A stretch of 64,000 nt of DNA from Lachancea mirantina (GCA_900074745.1 LT598463.1:842996-906995); one strand, 5' to 3'; numbered from the stretch's first letter, positions 46,678 to 57,808 are shown. Translations and numbers: made by a program. The notes: generated from the sequence alone by a model not told the origin.

Positions 46678-48408
46678 TTACAACAAATTTAGAGCAGCCC
46701 CATCGTTTGCCAAATCGTTGCAATAGGAGATGAATTCCTTGGTATTCAAAACAGAAGTCCCGCCTAAGATTATCCTAAGTCGTGCGTTACCTTTTTTCAA
46801 TGATTCATTGAACTGGTGGACTACTCTAGCCTCTTCAAATGTTACACCGCCAACGAAAAAGATAATGACGTCTTGCGGAGGTCCCCTCGGCTGATCTCCT
46901 AAGTTAGGATATTTCTCATCAGAGAGTTTGTTTTTCAGTAAATCGTCTAACACATGTGATAACTCTGGCATGTGCTGCATAAAGACATTCTCTGATTTTT
47001 GATGTGCTTTGTGATTGAATTTCTTGGTGAGTTCACTTAAAATGTCATCCTTGTCCTTCCGTACCGCTGAATTACTTTTACGCGATACAAACAAGCTGTT
47101 AAAACGATGGTAGAAATTGACTTCTTCAAGCGGAATAGTTTTTGAGAGCAATTGTTCTAGTTCGCTTTTCCTACCCGGGTTATTGGTACGCGCCGCAAAA
47201 ATGCAAGCGAGCTTCATTTTATAGAAAGGTTCAATTTCCGAGTTCCCAACGAGGTTGAGCAAGTCTTGGAAATCCTCCGAGTCGTCTACGTGTACCGAAA
47301 TGTTTTGCTCGATCTCACTAATATCCCAAATGTGCCTCAGTTGTAGCTGACGATCCAATTCCCCGACAATCGCCATATGCTTCGAAACGTTTCCTGACAA
47401 TTTTTTGAACTCAGGAAATTTCTCTACAAATTGTCGGATGTCTTCCAAGGTGTTGATCTGGTTACTTGCCTTAGTTTTATCTTTATAGTTTGACACGTAA
47501 TGCTTGATGCGATCACCTAAATCCCCGAAATTCAAAAACATAGTATCCCGGAAAAATCCATCTTGCTTTGGAGATAATACCACCTGCTTTAAGGATTCAT
47601 CGAGCCCCGGTACATCTGATAGATCAACAATATTTCGCTTTATACCAATGTATTCGTAGATCAGAGACTGATATGTCCAGGGTTGCAAAAGTGGCGTTAC
47701 CACGTCACTTGCACGGTCCAATATCAGGAGCATGGGCGTCGAATCCTGAACTGGGAAATCGAACAATTTCTTGTCATTTTTCTTCACCTGTTCAACCACG
47801 TTTTGTGCCAATTTCATACCGAGTTTACTCCCCACGTCATATCGCACTTGTGGCCTGACTTTTAGCGACAAAAGAACCGAAATAAGTGAGCTTGTCACTT
47901 CTTCGAGTCCGCTGCTATCCCACATCATCCGATTTCTGAAAAGTGGTGAATTTGGGACTGATCCCATGGTAAAAAGATCCGAATTGATGATCTCGTAATC
48001 TTGAAACACCTCTTCCACTTTACTAACAACTTCTAAATCGTCTGCTTCCGCTAGTCTCTCCAATTGCGACTTACTGATGGTGTTATTGAAAAAAATATAG
48101 TACTCGCCATATCGCGGGTTTCTCAATTCGTCTACCAAAAATCCTATAGTTTCGTCTGTTGGCTTAACATACACCAAACATCTCAAATGTCGCATCGTAT
48201 CCCTCGCTTGATTCTCAATAGTCTCCACCAAATAAATTTCGTGTTCTAGCAACTCAGTTTGGGTAGTACACATCGAAATTGTTCCCACTGTCCATTTATC
48301 TAGTAACATAGCCTTGACTCGCGATTGTTGTACCACGCTAGTCCCACTTTTGGCTTGCGACGATAGAATTCGTCCAATGTAGAAATCTGCCACTTCCAGG
48401 AGATTCAT
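46678..48408 (-). CDS. VPS45: Sec1/Munc18-family protein Vps45
   Basis: 576 residues (S. cerevisiae 577). Full-length SM protein: the N-terminal domain opens MNLLEVADFYIGRIL and contains the KAMLLDKWT-TVGTISMCTTQTELLEHEIYLVE segment used to grip the syntaxin N-peptide; domain 2/3 carries LILDRASDVVTPLLQPWTYQSLIYE, the SM-family signature; the C-terminus has FFVGGVTFEEARVV. Vps45 acts with Tlg2 and Pep12 in Golgi-to-endosome and vacuolar traffic. In S. cerevisiae it is YGL095C beside PAN2 (YGL094C); TCO89 (YPL180W) lies between them here. Confidence 0.97.
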   Translation of the reverse strand: MNLLEVADFYIGRILSSQAKSGTSVVQQSRVKAMLLDKWTVGTISMCTTQTELLEHEIYLVETIENQARDTMRHLRCLVYVKPTDETIGFLVDELRNPRYGEYYIFFNNTISKSQLERLAEADDLEVVSKVEEVFQDYEIINSDLFTMGSVPNSPLFRNRMMWDSSGLEEVTSSLISVLLSLKVRPQVRYDVGSKLGMKLAQNVVEQVKKNDKKLFDFPVQDSTPMLLILDRASDVVTPLLQPWTYQSLIYEYIGIKRNIVDLSDVPGLDESLKQVVLSPKQDGFFRDTMFLNFGDLGDRIKHYVSNYKDKTKASNQINTLEDIRQFVEKFPEFKKLSGNVSKHMAIVGELDRQLQLRHIWDISEIEQNISVHVDDSEDFQDLLNLVGNSEIEPFYKMKLACIFAARTNNPGRKSELEQLLSKTIPLEEVNFYHRFNSLFVSRKSNSAVRKDKDDILSELTKKFNHKAHQKSENVFMQHMPELSHVLDDLLKNKLSDEKYPNLGDQPRGPPQDVIIFFVGGVTFEEARVVHQFNESLKKGNARLRIILGGTSVLNTKEFISYCNDLANDGAALNLL

Positions 48409-48592
48409 TGTCGCCCACTTTCACGTATGCCACTCTTTAACATACAAAAAAACAAAATCAACCAAAAAGTGTGCAGAATGCGCCTTTTTAAGCCTGTTTG
48501 AGCCTGCTTCCACTCGTTCAAGCTGTGCTCCTCGAAGCAGTGAGCTAAAAGGTTCGATCTAGTTTCCAGCTTTAATCGTGAAAGTTATCCTC

Positions 48593-48625
48593 ATGAACGA
48601 AGGGCTGAATAAGATGAGATATTGA
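48593..48625 (+). promoter_or_regulatory. Ten-codon upstream ORF before TCO89
   Basis: ATG AAC GAA ... TGA, 59 nt before the TCO89 ATG, within the 276-bp VPS45-TCO89 divergent promoter. A leader long enough to include it would place it first in line for initiation. Confidence 0.45.
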
Positions 48626-48684
48626 TATAATTACCTGGAGAAGTGGTTTTAAAGGTTGAACTTGGAAGCTGTAACGAGGCTTTA

Positions 48685-50637
48685 ATGACGCTTTCCAGCA
48701 CACCTAAAAACCGCAGCAACAGATTTGAAAATGATGGAATTAGTATAAATGGGAATAAACAGCACGCAAGTGGTAAAAAAGTGCGACAATTCACCACCCG
48801 GTCCAGGAGTAAGAGCGCAGCAAGTTTCAAAGGGTTGAACAAGCTGCGAAGAGTCCTTACACATGATGGAACGTATGAACCTGAAGAAAATTATCCGCGT
48901 CGATCAGATTCGATCAAAAAGTCTAAGAGTTCGGATTCGTTGACGCGGCGGAGGGCTATCAGCGCTCTAAGTATGACGACGCTGGGGAAGAGCCGAAATA
49001 CCACAGGAGCAGCTTTTAACGCAAATAACGGTACGTCAGGTCCATCTTCACCTGGCGTGGGGTTAAAGCCTCAAAGAAGACACAGCGTCAAGTCTGTTCT
49101 TGAGCTACGAGAGGGCGAAGAGATGTACGATGATCAGTCGACCACGGACGAGGAAGTTGAGTATTTCACTGACGAGGAAGATGGACATGAGAAAGAGACA
49201 GAACTGAGATGCAACACGCGTGATGAAGATGAAAGAAGGTCTGACGAAAGAACGGTGCACGAAGACTTGGGATCAAATGAAGCCGCAGACATTGACGAAA
49301 GCAGTGATACCTCGTCAAGACAGAGCAGCAATAAGACACTTATGAATCCTCAACTCAGTTACAAGCCTCCTTGTAACTTACTGCAAGAGAATGAAGACCG
49401 TATTGATCAGGATCAAGATGAGGATACAATCAACAATACAGACGATATTGTCACGACGACGAACAGCTTGAGACGAGATGTGAGAAACGAGGCCGAGGCT
49501 TACTTACAAGGTTTGCAAGATAGCAACTCATTTCAGTCGAAAAATGGGAGCGCAGATAATTTCATACCCTCGATGATTCTTTCTCAATCCACAGGCGTTG
49601 AGAAACATTTCGATCCACCCTCTGGGACTAAATCATCCTCAAAAATAGCCGACTATCATCTTCTAAACCAAGTGAAGTCCGCACGTAAAAATATGAGTTT
49701 TGCCGACGCAAGTGAAAAATCGGATTATAACATAAACGGGAAATTATCACATAATAATTTAGGTTCGGGACCAACGGCGGGGACAAGTCACAGTGATGCA
49801 AGGAGCAACTTCTCTACATCAATATCGAGCTTGACAACACATCTTGAGCCTCAAAGTATGGCTAACAATCGGGCGCAGTACATGCCTCGCAGCAAAGCAG
49901 CTGCAAAGCCCTCTATGCTAACAAATAGTGTGGTCAGCTCTTTTTCCCCGAATTTATCAAAGGGCAAAGCAGGAGATTTCTTGCCCAATATCAACAACTT
50001 CTCGCAATTTTTGCAATCGGAGAAGGGCGGTGCCGAATCAAGAACTCAACAGAAGCTCTGGCTACAGCGAGAAAACTCAATAATAGATCTATCATCCCAA
50101 AGCTCGGGATTAAGCTCCGTGTTTTTGGCCTCGAACATCGAAGTGAAAAAGGAGTTCGAAAGAATATCTAGGGAGTATGTTAATGTGAGACGGTTCAACA
50201 ATCCACTAAATGATTCCCTGGGTAGAGTCGCTCCCAAAGATCGGCTTGGAGCTAGAAGACTGAATTCATTACCAGGTCAAGAAGATAATATGTCCAAGTT
50301 TTTGCACATGGCAAATGCAAAAAATGCAAAGCCCTTACTGGATCTGATAGAGCAGAATTTGGGCCATGAACATGATATCCATCAAGTTTTATCTCAAATT
50401 TGGAATGAGGAAACCGCCAAATTTAACAGAGACCTTGATACCGGCAGAGATGAAAAGTCAAATTCATATTCAAATGGAGCCTTTCCGTCCTTACGCCGGC
50501 AGGGCCGCTCTTCTCTAAGAAATAATGGTGGATCCTTTCCCTCACCGCATCAGAGAATGATAGGATCTGCTCAACCGACTACAAGGGCTGTGAATCGAAG
50601 AATGGAAAATGCTCTCAACCAGCAGCAAAAGTTTTAA
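48685..50637 (+). CDS. TCO89: TORC1 subunit Tco89
   Basis: 650 residues from the first ATG (48685, MTLSSTPKN); the frame extends 14 codons upstream only from GTG. S. cerevisiae Tco89 is 799. The protein is almost entirely disordered and Ser/Asn/Asp-rich, as expected. Conserved islands confirm the call: RQFTTRSRSKSAASFKGL with LRRVLTHDGT near the N-terminus, SLTRRRAISALSMTTL, and STTDEEVEYFTDEE. Tco89 is specific to TORC1 at the vacuole and affects rapamycin sensitivity and TORC1 body formation. Convergent with PAN2. Confidence 0.93.
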   Translation: MTLSSTPKNRSNRFENDGISINGNKQHASGKKVRQFTTRSRSKSAASFKGLNKLRRVLTHDGTYEPEENYPRRSDSIKKSKSSDSLTRRRAISALSMTTLGKSRNTTGAAFNANNGTSGPSSPGVGLKPQRRHSVKSVLELREGEEMYDDQSTTDEEVEYFTDEEDGHEKETELRCNTRDEDERRSDERTVHEDLGSNEAADIDESSDTSSRQSSNKTLMNPQLSYKPPCNLLQENEDRIDQDQDEDTINNTDDIVTTTNSLRRDVRNEAEAYLQGLQDSNSFQSKNGSADNFIPSMILSQSTGVEKHFDPPSGTKSSSKIADYHLLNQVKSARKNMSFADASEKSDYNINGKLSHNNLGSGPTAGTSHSDARSNFSTSISSLTTHLEPQSMANNRAQYMPRSKAAAKPSMLTNSVVSSFSPNLSKGKAGDFLPNINNFSQFLQSEKGGAESRTQQKLWLQRENSIIDLSSQSSGLSSVFLASNIEVKKEFERISREYVNVRRFNNPLNDSLGRVAPKDRLGARRLNSLPGQEDNMSKFLHMANAKNAKPLLDLIEQNLGHEHDIHQVLSQIWNEETAKFNRDLDTGRDEKSNSYSNGAFPSLRRQGRSSLRNNGGSFPSPHQRMIGSAQPTTRAVNRRMENALNQQQKF

Positions 50638-50819
50638 GAGTTAGCTTCTTATTCCTTTTCCTGAAAGCCGACCCCAGCTATGGCTCGTATGATAAGTATT
50701 CACCTTATATATTACAAAATGCATCTATCTCATTCCATGAAGTAACTAAACGTACTTTATTGATGGTCACAATAATCGTGATTCATGCCAGGTTTAATTT
50801 TTTGTTTACTCACCTCGGG

Positions 50820-53800
50820 CTAGACCGCTTTCAGATCGGGCGCTCTGAATCCACAGGCTCGTCCGTCTTCATAAAGTTTTGTTAGAACTTGCTCAAAATG
50901 TCCCCTCTCCTGCAATTCTCTATATTTTCTGTAGAGCATAAGGGCCGTGTAGGCGTCTTCGATGGAGTCATGATTGCCACTTTGAACGTCAATATCGAGA
51001 AGCGCGTATGCCAGATACCGCAGTGCCAAATAGCGTTTACCTTGCAGAAAGTACAGCGCCGTATCCCTAATCTGATTAAGAGGAACATGAATGTTGATAT
51101 TCCTAAAATCATTCTGTAAACCATGTCCAACAAAGACGCATCCAAGTTGGAGCAACAGCCATATCTTGCGATAGGCCACTTGACGCGGTACAAGGCTTTT
51201 GCAGCTTGTCGCAGGATCTAAATCCCCGGGTTCGATACCACTAAAACGCGTCAAGTAATTTTCAATGTGATTTTTGTTTTCGATATAATCATCGATGAAA
51301 GGAACACCAAAATTTTCACCATCGTCTCCTCTCAAAACCGAAACTCTTGCAAGGGCAGTTTTCTTTGGCTTTACGAGCGTTTTTTGTCCCTTATAGTTGA
51401 TTTCGAGTTTTTCGCTCGAAAGCATCACAAACTCGGCATCAATTGCTACAAGAGAGCCGCACTTCGGAACTTCAGCCTGAGAAAGTAGCTTGTACTCTCT
51501 TTTGACTTGTTCTCTCCGGGCATTGGAAAAAAAGTCTCGGTATAGAATACTTTTGTCCAGTTTAGATTTCAAAACCGTAATGAATGGTTTTTGCAACTCT
51601 TCCACATCAGAGTATATCAAAATTTCTGGCGTTTTCCACCAATGGTTAATGTTTAAAGCCTCTTGTTCTTCTATCTCTGTAACCAAAAAATCATTGAACA
51701 TATACCATTTGAAAACCTTCGCGTTGGTGTCATAAACCTTGACGTAAGTTACCAAATGTGGTTCGGAAAAATCATCACATATTCTCGCCACATACCCATT
51801 TAAGTCATATCGGAATATCGCTTTACTGGTTTTGAGGTCTGTGGCGTGAACTTTAAGAATGGGTCGGTTTTTCGAAATCGTCGCATAAAACTCGGGAACA
51901 AGCCAGTTTTTCACAAGTTTCGCGATACTCCATTCTTCTTGTGTTAATGAAAGATTGAGGGAAAGAAGTGGCGGCAAGTTTCTAACCGCCTTTTCGCACT
52001 CGACAGTTTCATAGCTGTGGCATCTCTCGCACATGACCTGCACTTGACTGAAGCGATTCATGGATGACTCAATAAATGGAAGGACGGTCTGATTGGTCAA
52101 CTTCTTCTGCGAGTATTTTCCATTGTTTCTGGCAGGACTGTTAATGGCCAGAGTTGAAACAATCTCGAAGTTTCTTTCACGACTGCCGCAAGTTGATAAG
52201 GAACGCGTCTCGGTCTCAATCTGTATACCAAAAAGTTCTTCTAGAGCAATACTTTGTGTAGTATTGATTTTCCGTTCGACTTCCTCACTCACCAAACGAC
52301 CAAGTAAGAAATCATTGAATCGCTGTGGCACAGAGGGAGTACTCTGTTGCAGTAGTTCTCCTCGTTCTGATTGCACACTACCGCCATTGATTTTCATGTC
52401 TGCCAATTTTGTACTCAAAGTGAAATCCGCAATCGAATCTGTTATCAGATTGTGTTCAACCGCTTCAGGAATGGAGGCCATCGCTTCCTGAAAGTTAGAT
52501 GACCGGCAAATGATTCCATTCGCTGTTTGCATCATATCATACAGGTATCCAATTTGCGCTAGTAATGAAGTTTGGTCGAAATCCTCCCCACGCAAACTAT
52601 CGATGGTAAAATTGTACAGTTCCGGAACAAATTTGTATAGCTGCAGCACAGCATTAGTGTAGCAGTTATCGATATCAGATTCAAGTCCGGAGAAAGCTGT
52701 GGTATTAAATGCCTTAAAATCGAAATCTTCTACCCCATATTTTCCGTAAATCATCTGTAGCTTTGAATAAGCGGGGGGAACTTCAAATTCATTGTTAGAC
52801 TTGTAACGCATGAGCTCAGCTTTGTCAGTACCATCTTCATCAGAGACCAGTAACTTTTTCCTTCGCTCTCGTAGAGATCGATATGGTCGACTAATATTTC
52901 TGGGACCATACTTAGATCGATTGTAAGGAAGAAGCGAGAACTTGCTGGTCACTGTCGTAGGGGCTATTGAGCGCGGCCGATATTGCTTACCACCTGAGAG
53001 TGAATACTCAACCTTGCGTGGTAGCGTTCCATCTGATCTGAAGATAGAGTGTGACCACGCCGAAAGAAGCTTTTCGTTGTAGTATGGCATCCCCACGCTA
53101 CTTAGTGGAAAAGTCATGTCGTCGACGGTTCTTGGAGAATCCGTTTGGGCTTCATCAGGGAAATCAGGAAATTCCAGAGTCGTAGATGAATTGGAAAAAC
53201 CAGTCATACCATTAGTTCGACTCCACAAATTTATGATCTTTTCGTCCTCCAAAAAGGCAAGGTAGTCTCCATTCGGTGAAAGGACAAACTCGCTTATATT
53301 CTGGCAGGGATGGCAATATTGGGATCGCACAGAGGGATTTGCTAAGTCGACAAAATCGAAACCTCCGGAAGTCGATGCGACTGTCATAACTGTTGGTAAG
53401 ACCGGATGCAAATGAACGAAATCCGCCCCACCCATCTCAGTTCCTCTGAACGCGCTTGGCTGTGAGAACGCTACTGGTGCTAATTGGCTCATCATTCTGA
53501 GGTCGTATACGTTCACAAAGGGATCAGAGGAAAGTGTGTTAAATCTTTTCGACTTTCCGACCGTGACTAGATTATAATCTCTCAGATCCATGCCAGTTAT
53601 CGTACTCGAATGACCAGGAAATGTTCGAACGACGCGATTGCTATTGATGTCCAGTATATCCACGGACCCTGTCTGTTTCCCAATCGCTACCACTTTATTA
53701 TCAGACTCGAGAAGTTTAATCTTCGACGTATAGTCTAGTTCAGAGCACAACCCGCCTTTATGTAAGTCCACTGTGAGGAGACCACTTGCTGTATTACTGC

Positions 53801-54200
53801 CACCACAGAAAACAAGATTCTGCTGAGGGGAAGCAAAGCATGCCGCGGTGAGTCCACTAAACTGCCCAATGTTAGCGCTTGTCAAATTCAACCGCGTGAC
53901 TCCGCGTCGACTGGAGAAATGCAGTGAATCTTCACTCAAAGATAAAACCCCATCTATATGGCTCAAAAGGTCCTTCACAGGACCTGACCCTATGTGACTA
54001 GTATATCTTGTGTAGACCGCATACGTGGCATCGTAAGATGACACTTTTCCGTAAGAATCTCCCACCCAAATAAGATTGGCGTACTCATCAAAGATTAGCT
54101 TGCTAACTGATTTATCTCGGTTGTCAAAATTCAAATACGGCTTCCGAAGATGATCCGTCAGATCAACGGGCGAAAGAAAAGAGAGTTGCCAGTTGTTCAT
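50820..54200 (-). CDS. PAN2: Poly(A) nuclease catalytic subunit Pan2
   Basis: 1126 residues (S. cerevisiae Pan2 1115). An N-terminal WD propeller (about 1-345) leads to a Pan3-binding linker, a UCH-like pseudo-peptidase domain (about 490-870) and a C-terminal DEDD 3'-5' exonuclease. The exonuclease carboxylates are present: D921 and E923 in DAEFV, D1031 in GHGLQNDFRN, D1082 in HDSIEDAYTALML. Pan2-Pan3 trims long poly(A) tails and starts mRNA deadenylation in the cytoplasm. In the UCH-like domain I see no Cys-box of an active protease, as is normal for Pan2. Divergent from RTT10. Confidence 0.97.
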   Translation of the reverse strand: MNNWQLSFLSPVDLTDHLRKPYLNFDNRDKSVSKLIFDEYANLIWVGDSYGKVSSYDATYAVYTRYTSHIGSGPVKDLLSHIDGVLSLSEDSLHFSSRRGVTRLNLTSANIGQFSGLTAACFASPQQNLVFCGGSNTASGLLTVDLHKGGLCSELDYTSKIKLLESDNKVVAIGKQTGSVDILDINSNRVVRTFPGHSSTITGMDLRDYNLVTVGKSKRFNTLSSDPFVNVYDLRMMSQLAPVAFSQPSAFRGTEMGGADFVHLHPVLPTVMTVASTSGGFDFVDLANPSVRSQYCHPCQNISEFVLSPNGDYLAFLEDEKIINLWSRTNGMTGFSNSSTTLEFPDFPDEAQTDSPRTVDDMTFPLSSVGMPYYNEKLLSAWSHSIFRSDGTLPRKVEYSLSGGKQYRPRSIAPTTVTSKFSLLPYNRSKYGPRNISRPYRSLRERRKKLLVSDEDGTDKAELMRYKSNNEFEVPPAYSKLQMIYGKYGVEDFDFKAFNTTAFSGLESDIDNCYTNAVLQLYKFVPELYNFTIDSLRGEDFDQTSLLAQIGYLYDMMQTANGIICRSSNFQEAMASIPEAVEHNLITDSIADFTLSTKLADMKINGGSVQSERGELLQQSTPSVPQRFNDFLLGRLVSEEVERKINTTQSIALEELFGIQIETETRSLSTCGSRERNFEIVSTLAINSPARNNGKYSQKKLTNQTVLPFIESSMNRFSQVQVMCERCHSYETVECEKAVRNLPPLLSLNLSLTQEEWSIAKLVKNWLVPEFYATISKNRPILKVHATDLKTSKAIFRYDLNGYVARICDDFSEPHLVTYVKVYDTNAKVFKWYMFNDFLVTEIEEQEALNINHWWKTPEILIYSDVEELQKPFITVLKSKLDKSILYRDFFSNARREQVKREYKLLSQAEVPKCGSLVAIDAEFVMLSSEKLEINYKGQKTLVKPKKTALARVSVLRGDDGENFGVPFIDDYIENKNHIENYLTRFSGIEPGDLDPATSCKSLVPRQVAYRKIWLLLQLGCVFVGHGLQNDFRNINIHVPLNQIRDTALYFLQGKRYLALRYLAYALLDIDVQSGNHDSIEDAYTALMLYRKYRELQERGHFEQVLTKLYEDGRACGFRAPDLKAV

Positions 54201-54503
54201 CCTCTAGCGCTCACTTCCATACAAAAAAAACCCCCGAAAAGCTAAGACTTTCCTGTTTACCAGTATCCAGTCTTTAGCACTACACTATCGTCCTGAGAGC
54301 TCAATTGACCGAGCAAACACCGGTTACGTGATTTGCATTTGTTCCGAACCGGTAGTTGATAAATCATCTTAGTGGTTCCTAAAGGGATAAGTTCTTTCGT
54401 TTATGATGATATCGAAAATTTTCTACACTTCGATTTCGCGATGACCTAAAATCATTAAACATAACCGACGAAGTTGATAGACCATTGTCTGTCATTTCGA
54501 TCT
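54201..54503. promoter_or_regulatory. Divergent promoter of PAN2 and RTT10
   Basis: 303 bp with two ACCGGT boxes (54319-54324 and 54348-54353) flanking TTACGTGATTTGC. No conventional TATA box stands out. No frame of interest. Confidence 0.5.
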
Positions 54504-57482
54504 ATGGCACTTTTATCAGAACTATCACATTATGGGCCATCAATTTGCGTGAAGTTTGTGAGAGAAAAGGTTCTTGCTGGCTACGGGCCGTTTGTTCACG
54601 TCTACGATTCGAAAAACGGCCAATTATTGAATGTAGTTCGGATATTTCACATAAACAAAGTTCATGGAATCTCAGTCAAAAACGAGACAATTGTGATTTA
54701 TGGAGGCAAATCAGTTTGCGTTGTCAAATTGCTTGCTTTGATGGAGAAGAAAGATGTTTCCAGCGATGAAAAAAGGTGCCATGAGTGGATCATAGACGCG
54801 GTGTTCCATGCGGACGACAAAAGAATTTTAATTCTTACGAGCTACAACCAGGTCATAACGTGCGGTTACGATGGTTCAATTGAATCTGTCACAGGTATTC
54901 TAGGTGAAAAAGCGATTTTATATTCTGGCTCAATTCGGGTACTATCCAAAAACGAAATATACGTGAATGCTGGAACTGTGCTTGAAGGGATCATAATCTG
55001 GGATTTGATCAAGGAGAAAACACTTTTAAAGCTGACGGGCCATGAGGGCTCAATTTTTAGCGTCAAAACTAGCGACAATGGGAAATTGATAGCTTCGTGT
55101 TCAGATGATCGGTCTATCAAGCTATGGAACTTCGAAGACGGACGCCTTTTGTCTACGGCTTGGGGTCACACTGCTAGAATATGGGATCTCCAGTTCATTT
55201 GTGACAACAAGAGAATTGCCAGCGTATCTGAGGACTCAACTTGTAGAATTTGGCGCATATTAGAGACATCGGAATTGGTCCTTGAGGAAACCTACAATGT
55301 GCATTTGATAAAGAGTTCATGGGGTGTAGACGTTAACGAAGAGAAACTAGTTGCGGCAACCTGTGGAAACGATGGGAAAGTTGTTCTGACGAATTTGAAC
55401 CAGGATGGCACGATGCGGCAATCCTTGGGAAGTGGTCTAAGCTCTGAACTTGCAGTGAGAGATATGGAACTCGGTGAGACTGAAATTATTAAGGGCGCAT
55501 TTTGGCTTGAGTTTGGAATAGTCGTTGTTACCTCAATGGGACGTATATTGAAGTACTCCAATTCTAACAGTGAATGGTCGGCTATCACTGAAGAACCTAG
55601 ATTTATCAGCTTTTCGGTTATGACAGGTATTCAGTCCCAAGGTTTGATCCTTATATGGAGCAGTTCTGGAGAATTATTGCTCATGAGGTTTTCCCAAAAT
55701 GGTGAACTCATTCAACGAAAAAACTTGAGCATACGATCTATGAGTAAAATCATGAACTGCTTGCTCGTACTCTCCGGAAGCGACTTGATGATAGCCATTG
55801 AGTCCCCTAACTCACGAGATCCGTTTATGTGTGTTAAACTCGATCCGAAAACCCTGGATAAAACCATGCAACTCTCATGGCCCAAACCTCTTAAATTTGT
55901 TTCGACTTGTCTGGCAGTTCTCGACGAAAAATTAGTTGTGGGATCGCGTTTTAGCTCTGTTGCTGTGTTTGATATGGCGTGCCCCAATAATGAGCCCGTT
56001 GTATGGCGTAACCTCACTCCTGGAGACGCAATATCTTCCATATCGTTTGTTGAATGCACATCTGATGAGAAGTCTCTTTTCTCTGTTACTAACCGGGACG
56101 GATTCTATGCTTTCGTGCTATTAGATTTCAAAAAGAAGAGCTTTAGTGTGTTGCACAATAACCGGGTTAGTAAAGGCTTTCTAGAGGGCGCTTTTTACAA
56201 CGAGTCGGGCGATTATATTACGTATGGTTTCCGCTCAAGCCTTTTCTATGTTTTCAACGAGACAAAGCAACAGGAGATTGCAACAGAGGTATGCGGTGGA
56301 GCTCACCGTCTCTGGAAATTTTTTCCCAACCTCGAGAATGATGTTTCCATTTTTCTCTATGTGAGAGCTAAGAAGCTTCATGTCAAAAAGTTTTCAGGAT
56401 TGCGGACGATCGTGTTGAATACTGGAATCCATGGAAGAGAGATAAGAGATCTCACCTTGATTAATAAATTAAATTTTAAAGGGCTCTACCTGTTATGCAC
56501 AGGATCCGAGGACACGACAGTAAAATTGAATCTTCTGGATTCTAAGACCGGCAGCATTAAAACCGTTTGGACACAGCGTAAACATACATCTGGCCTTCAG
56601 CGCTGTAAATTCTTTGGATCGAACTTCATGATATCCTCAGGTGCAAGAGAAGAGCTATTTTTATGGGAGGTGAATACCAGCATGAATTCCAACCCTTACA
56701 TTCGTATGCTTGCATCTTTACCGACAAGCTCAGATAGCCCGGATTTGCGAATCATGGATTTTGATTTTCTAGGTTTCGAGCATTTTAATGACTTTCTTCT
56801 GGCCACAGCTTATTCTGATTCCGCGATTAAGGTATGGCGCTACAAACAAAAATGCTCAAAATTTGAACTCCTCGTCTCTGGTCATTATAAAGATTGCTGT
56901 CTGCTCAACATAAAGTTTACAATGTTCGATGGGAAATTGCATTTGATTGTGTCAGCGACCGATGGCATGTTGATACTATGGGACTTGAACATAGTCTATT
57001 CCTCTCTTTACGAGAGACTTATATCAGGCTCGGGTGCTGAAAGCCTTCCAACCCAATCGTTGCCTGAATTCGTGTCGCGCATCAGTGTGCACAAGGCTGG
57101 CGTAAGAGCAATTGATGTCAAAGCCCTATCCAGCAAACAGGTGAGAATCTTTTCCGGCGGGGATGACAATGCCTTAGCAATGACAGATTTTAAGATAATC
57201 GAAGGAAACCATTATGCGTGCGAAGTCATTTGTAGAAACCAATCGGCGAGTGCATCAACTATTACCTCTGTGGGACTCTTCCAAAATGGACAAACGCTCG
57301 CAACAACATCTGTGGACCAAAAAGTGCAATTTTATAATGTGAGCGAAAACGAATTGAATATTGTAGGCAAGAGGGCCACTACGGTAGCAGATACTGGATG
57401 TCTTGCAGCTTTAGAACTTGAGGAGCGTGCCATGATACTTATTGGTGGTATGGGACTTTCAGTATGGAATTATGAATATTGA
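54504..57482 (+). CDS. RTT10: WD-repeat protein Rtt10/Trm734 (WDR6)
   Basis: 992 residues from ATG 54504 (MALLSELSHYGPSICVKFV); a longer frame uses TTG. S. cerevisiae Rtt10 (YPL183C) is 1013. Multiple WD repeats are clear, e.g. KLTGHEGSIFSVKTSDNGKLIAS followed by SDDRSIKLWNFEDGRLLS and WGHTARIWDLQF with SEDSTCRIWRI, forming the expected double or triple propeller. Rtt10 partners Trm7 for 2'-O-ribose methylation of position 34 in tRNAs such as tRNA-Phe, and also affects endosomal recycling. Convergent with RTC6, as YPL183C and YPL183W-A are in S. cerevisiae. Confidence 0.93.
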   Translation: MALLSELSHYGPSICVKFVREKVLAGYGPFVHVYDSKNGQLLNVVRIFHINKVHGISVKNETIVIYGGKSVCVVKLLALMEKKDVSSDEKRCHEWIIDAVFHADDKRILILTSYNQVITCGYDGSIESVTGILGEKAILYSGSIRVLSKNEIYVNAGTVLEGIIIWDLIKEKTLLKLTGHEGSIFSVKTSDNGKLIASCSDDRSIKLWNFEDGRLLSTAWGHTARIWDLQFICDNKRIASVSEDSTCRIWRILETSELVLEETYNVHLIKSSWGVDVNEEKLVAATCGNDGKVVLTNLNQDGTMRQSLGSGLSSELAVRDMELGETEIIKGAFWLEFGIVVVTSMGRILKYSNSNSEWSAITEEPRFISFSVMTGIQSQGLILIWSSSGELLLMRFSQNGELIQRKNLSIRSMSKIMNCLLVLSGSDLMIAIESPNSRDPFMCVKLDPKTLDKTMQLSWPKPLKFVSTCLAVLDEKLVVGSRFSSVAVFDMACPNNEPVVWRNLTPGDAISSISFVECTSDEKSLFSVTNRDGFYAFVLLDFKKKSFSVLHNNRVSKGFLEGAFYNESGDYITYGFRSSLFYVFNETKQQEIATEVCGGAHRLWKFFPNLENDVSIFLYVRAKKLHVKKFSGLRTIVLNTGIHGREIRDLTLINKLNFKGLYLLCTGSEDTTVKLNLLDSKTGSIKTVWTQRKHTSGLQRCKFFGSNFMISSGAREELFLWEVNTSMNSNPYIRMLASLPTSSDSPDLRIMDFDFLGFEHFNDFLLATAYSDSAIKVWRYKQKCSKFELLVSGHYKDCCLLNIKFTMFDGKLHLIVSATDGMLILWDLNIVYSSLYERLISGSGAESLPTQSLPEFVSRISVHKAGVRAIDVKALSSKQVRIFSGGDDNALAMTDFKIIEGNHYACEVICRNQSASASTITSVGLFQNGQTLATTSVDQKVQFYNVSENELNIVGKRATTVADTGCLAALELEERAMILIGGMGLSVWNYEY

Positions 57483-57808
57483 GTCACCGCCATTTTGACA
57501 AGCTGCATTTGTAATTAACCGAGGTTTCGTGATAGAGATTTTTACCTGTAAATGATGTCTTTATTTGCGTCCAGGTTACGGAGCGAACTCGTCGTGACGA
57601 GTTCTTGCATATACGCCGAACATTATCGCACTTTTAACAGGAGTATAATCTGAATGTCGACATCGACTTCGTGATGGTTGAAAAAACACCAAATGAATAT
57701 CTGGGAACGAAGACAATGTCATTCTCTAAAATGAAACCCGCATCCTGTCACTTACTCATTCTTTAAGCATATACTTAACACTATTTACAAACTCTAAAGT
57801 TTCCCTAA
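57483..57808. other. Intergenic 3' region between RTT10 and RTC6
   Basis: 326 bp between two convergent stops. AT-rich 3' UTR sequence; I see no RNA gene or frame. Confidence 0.6.
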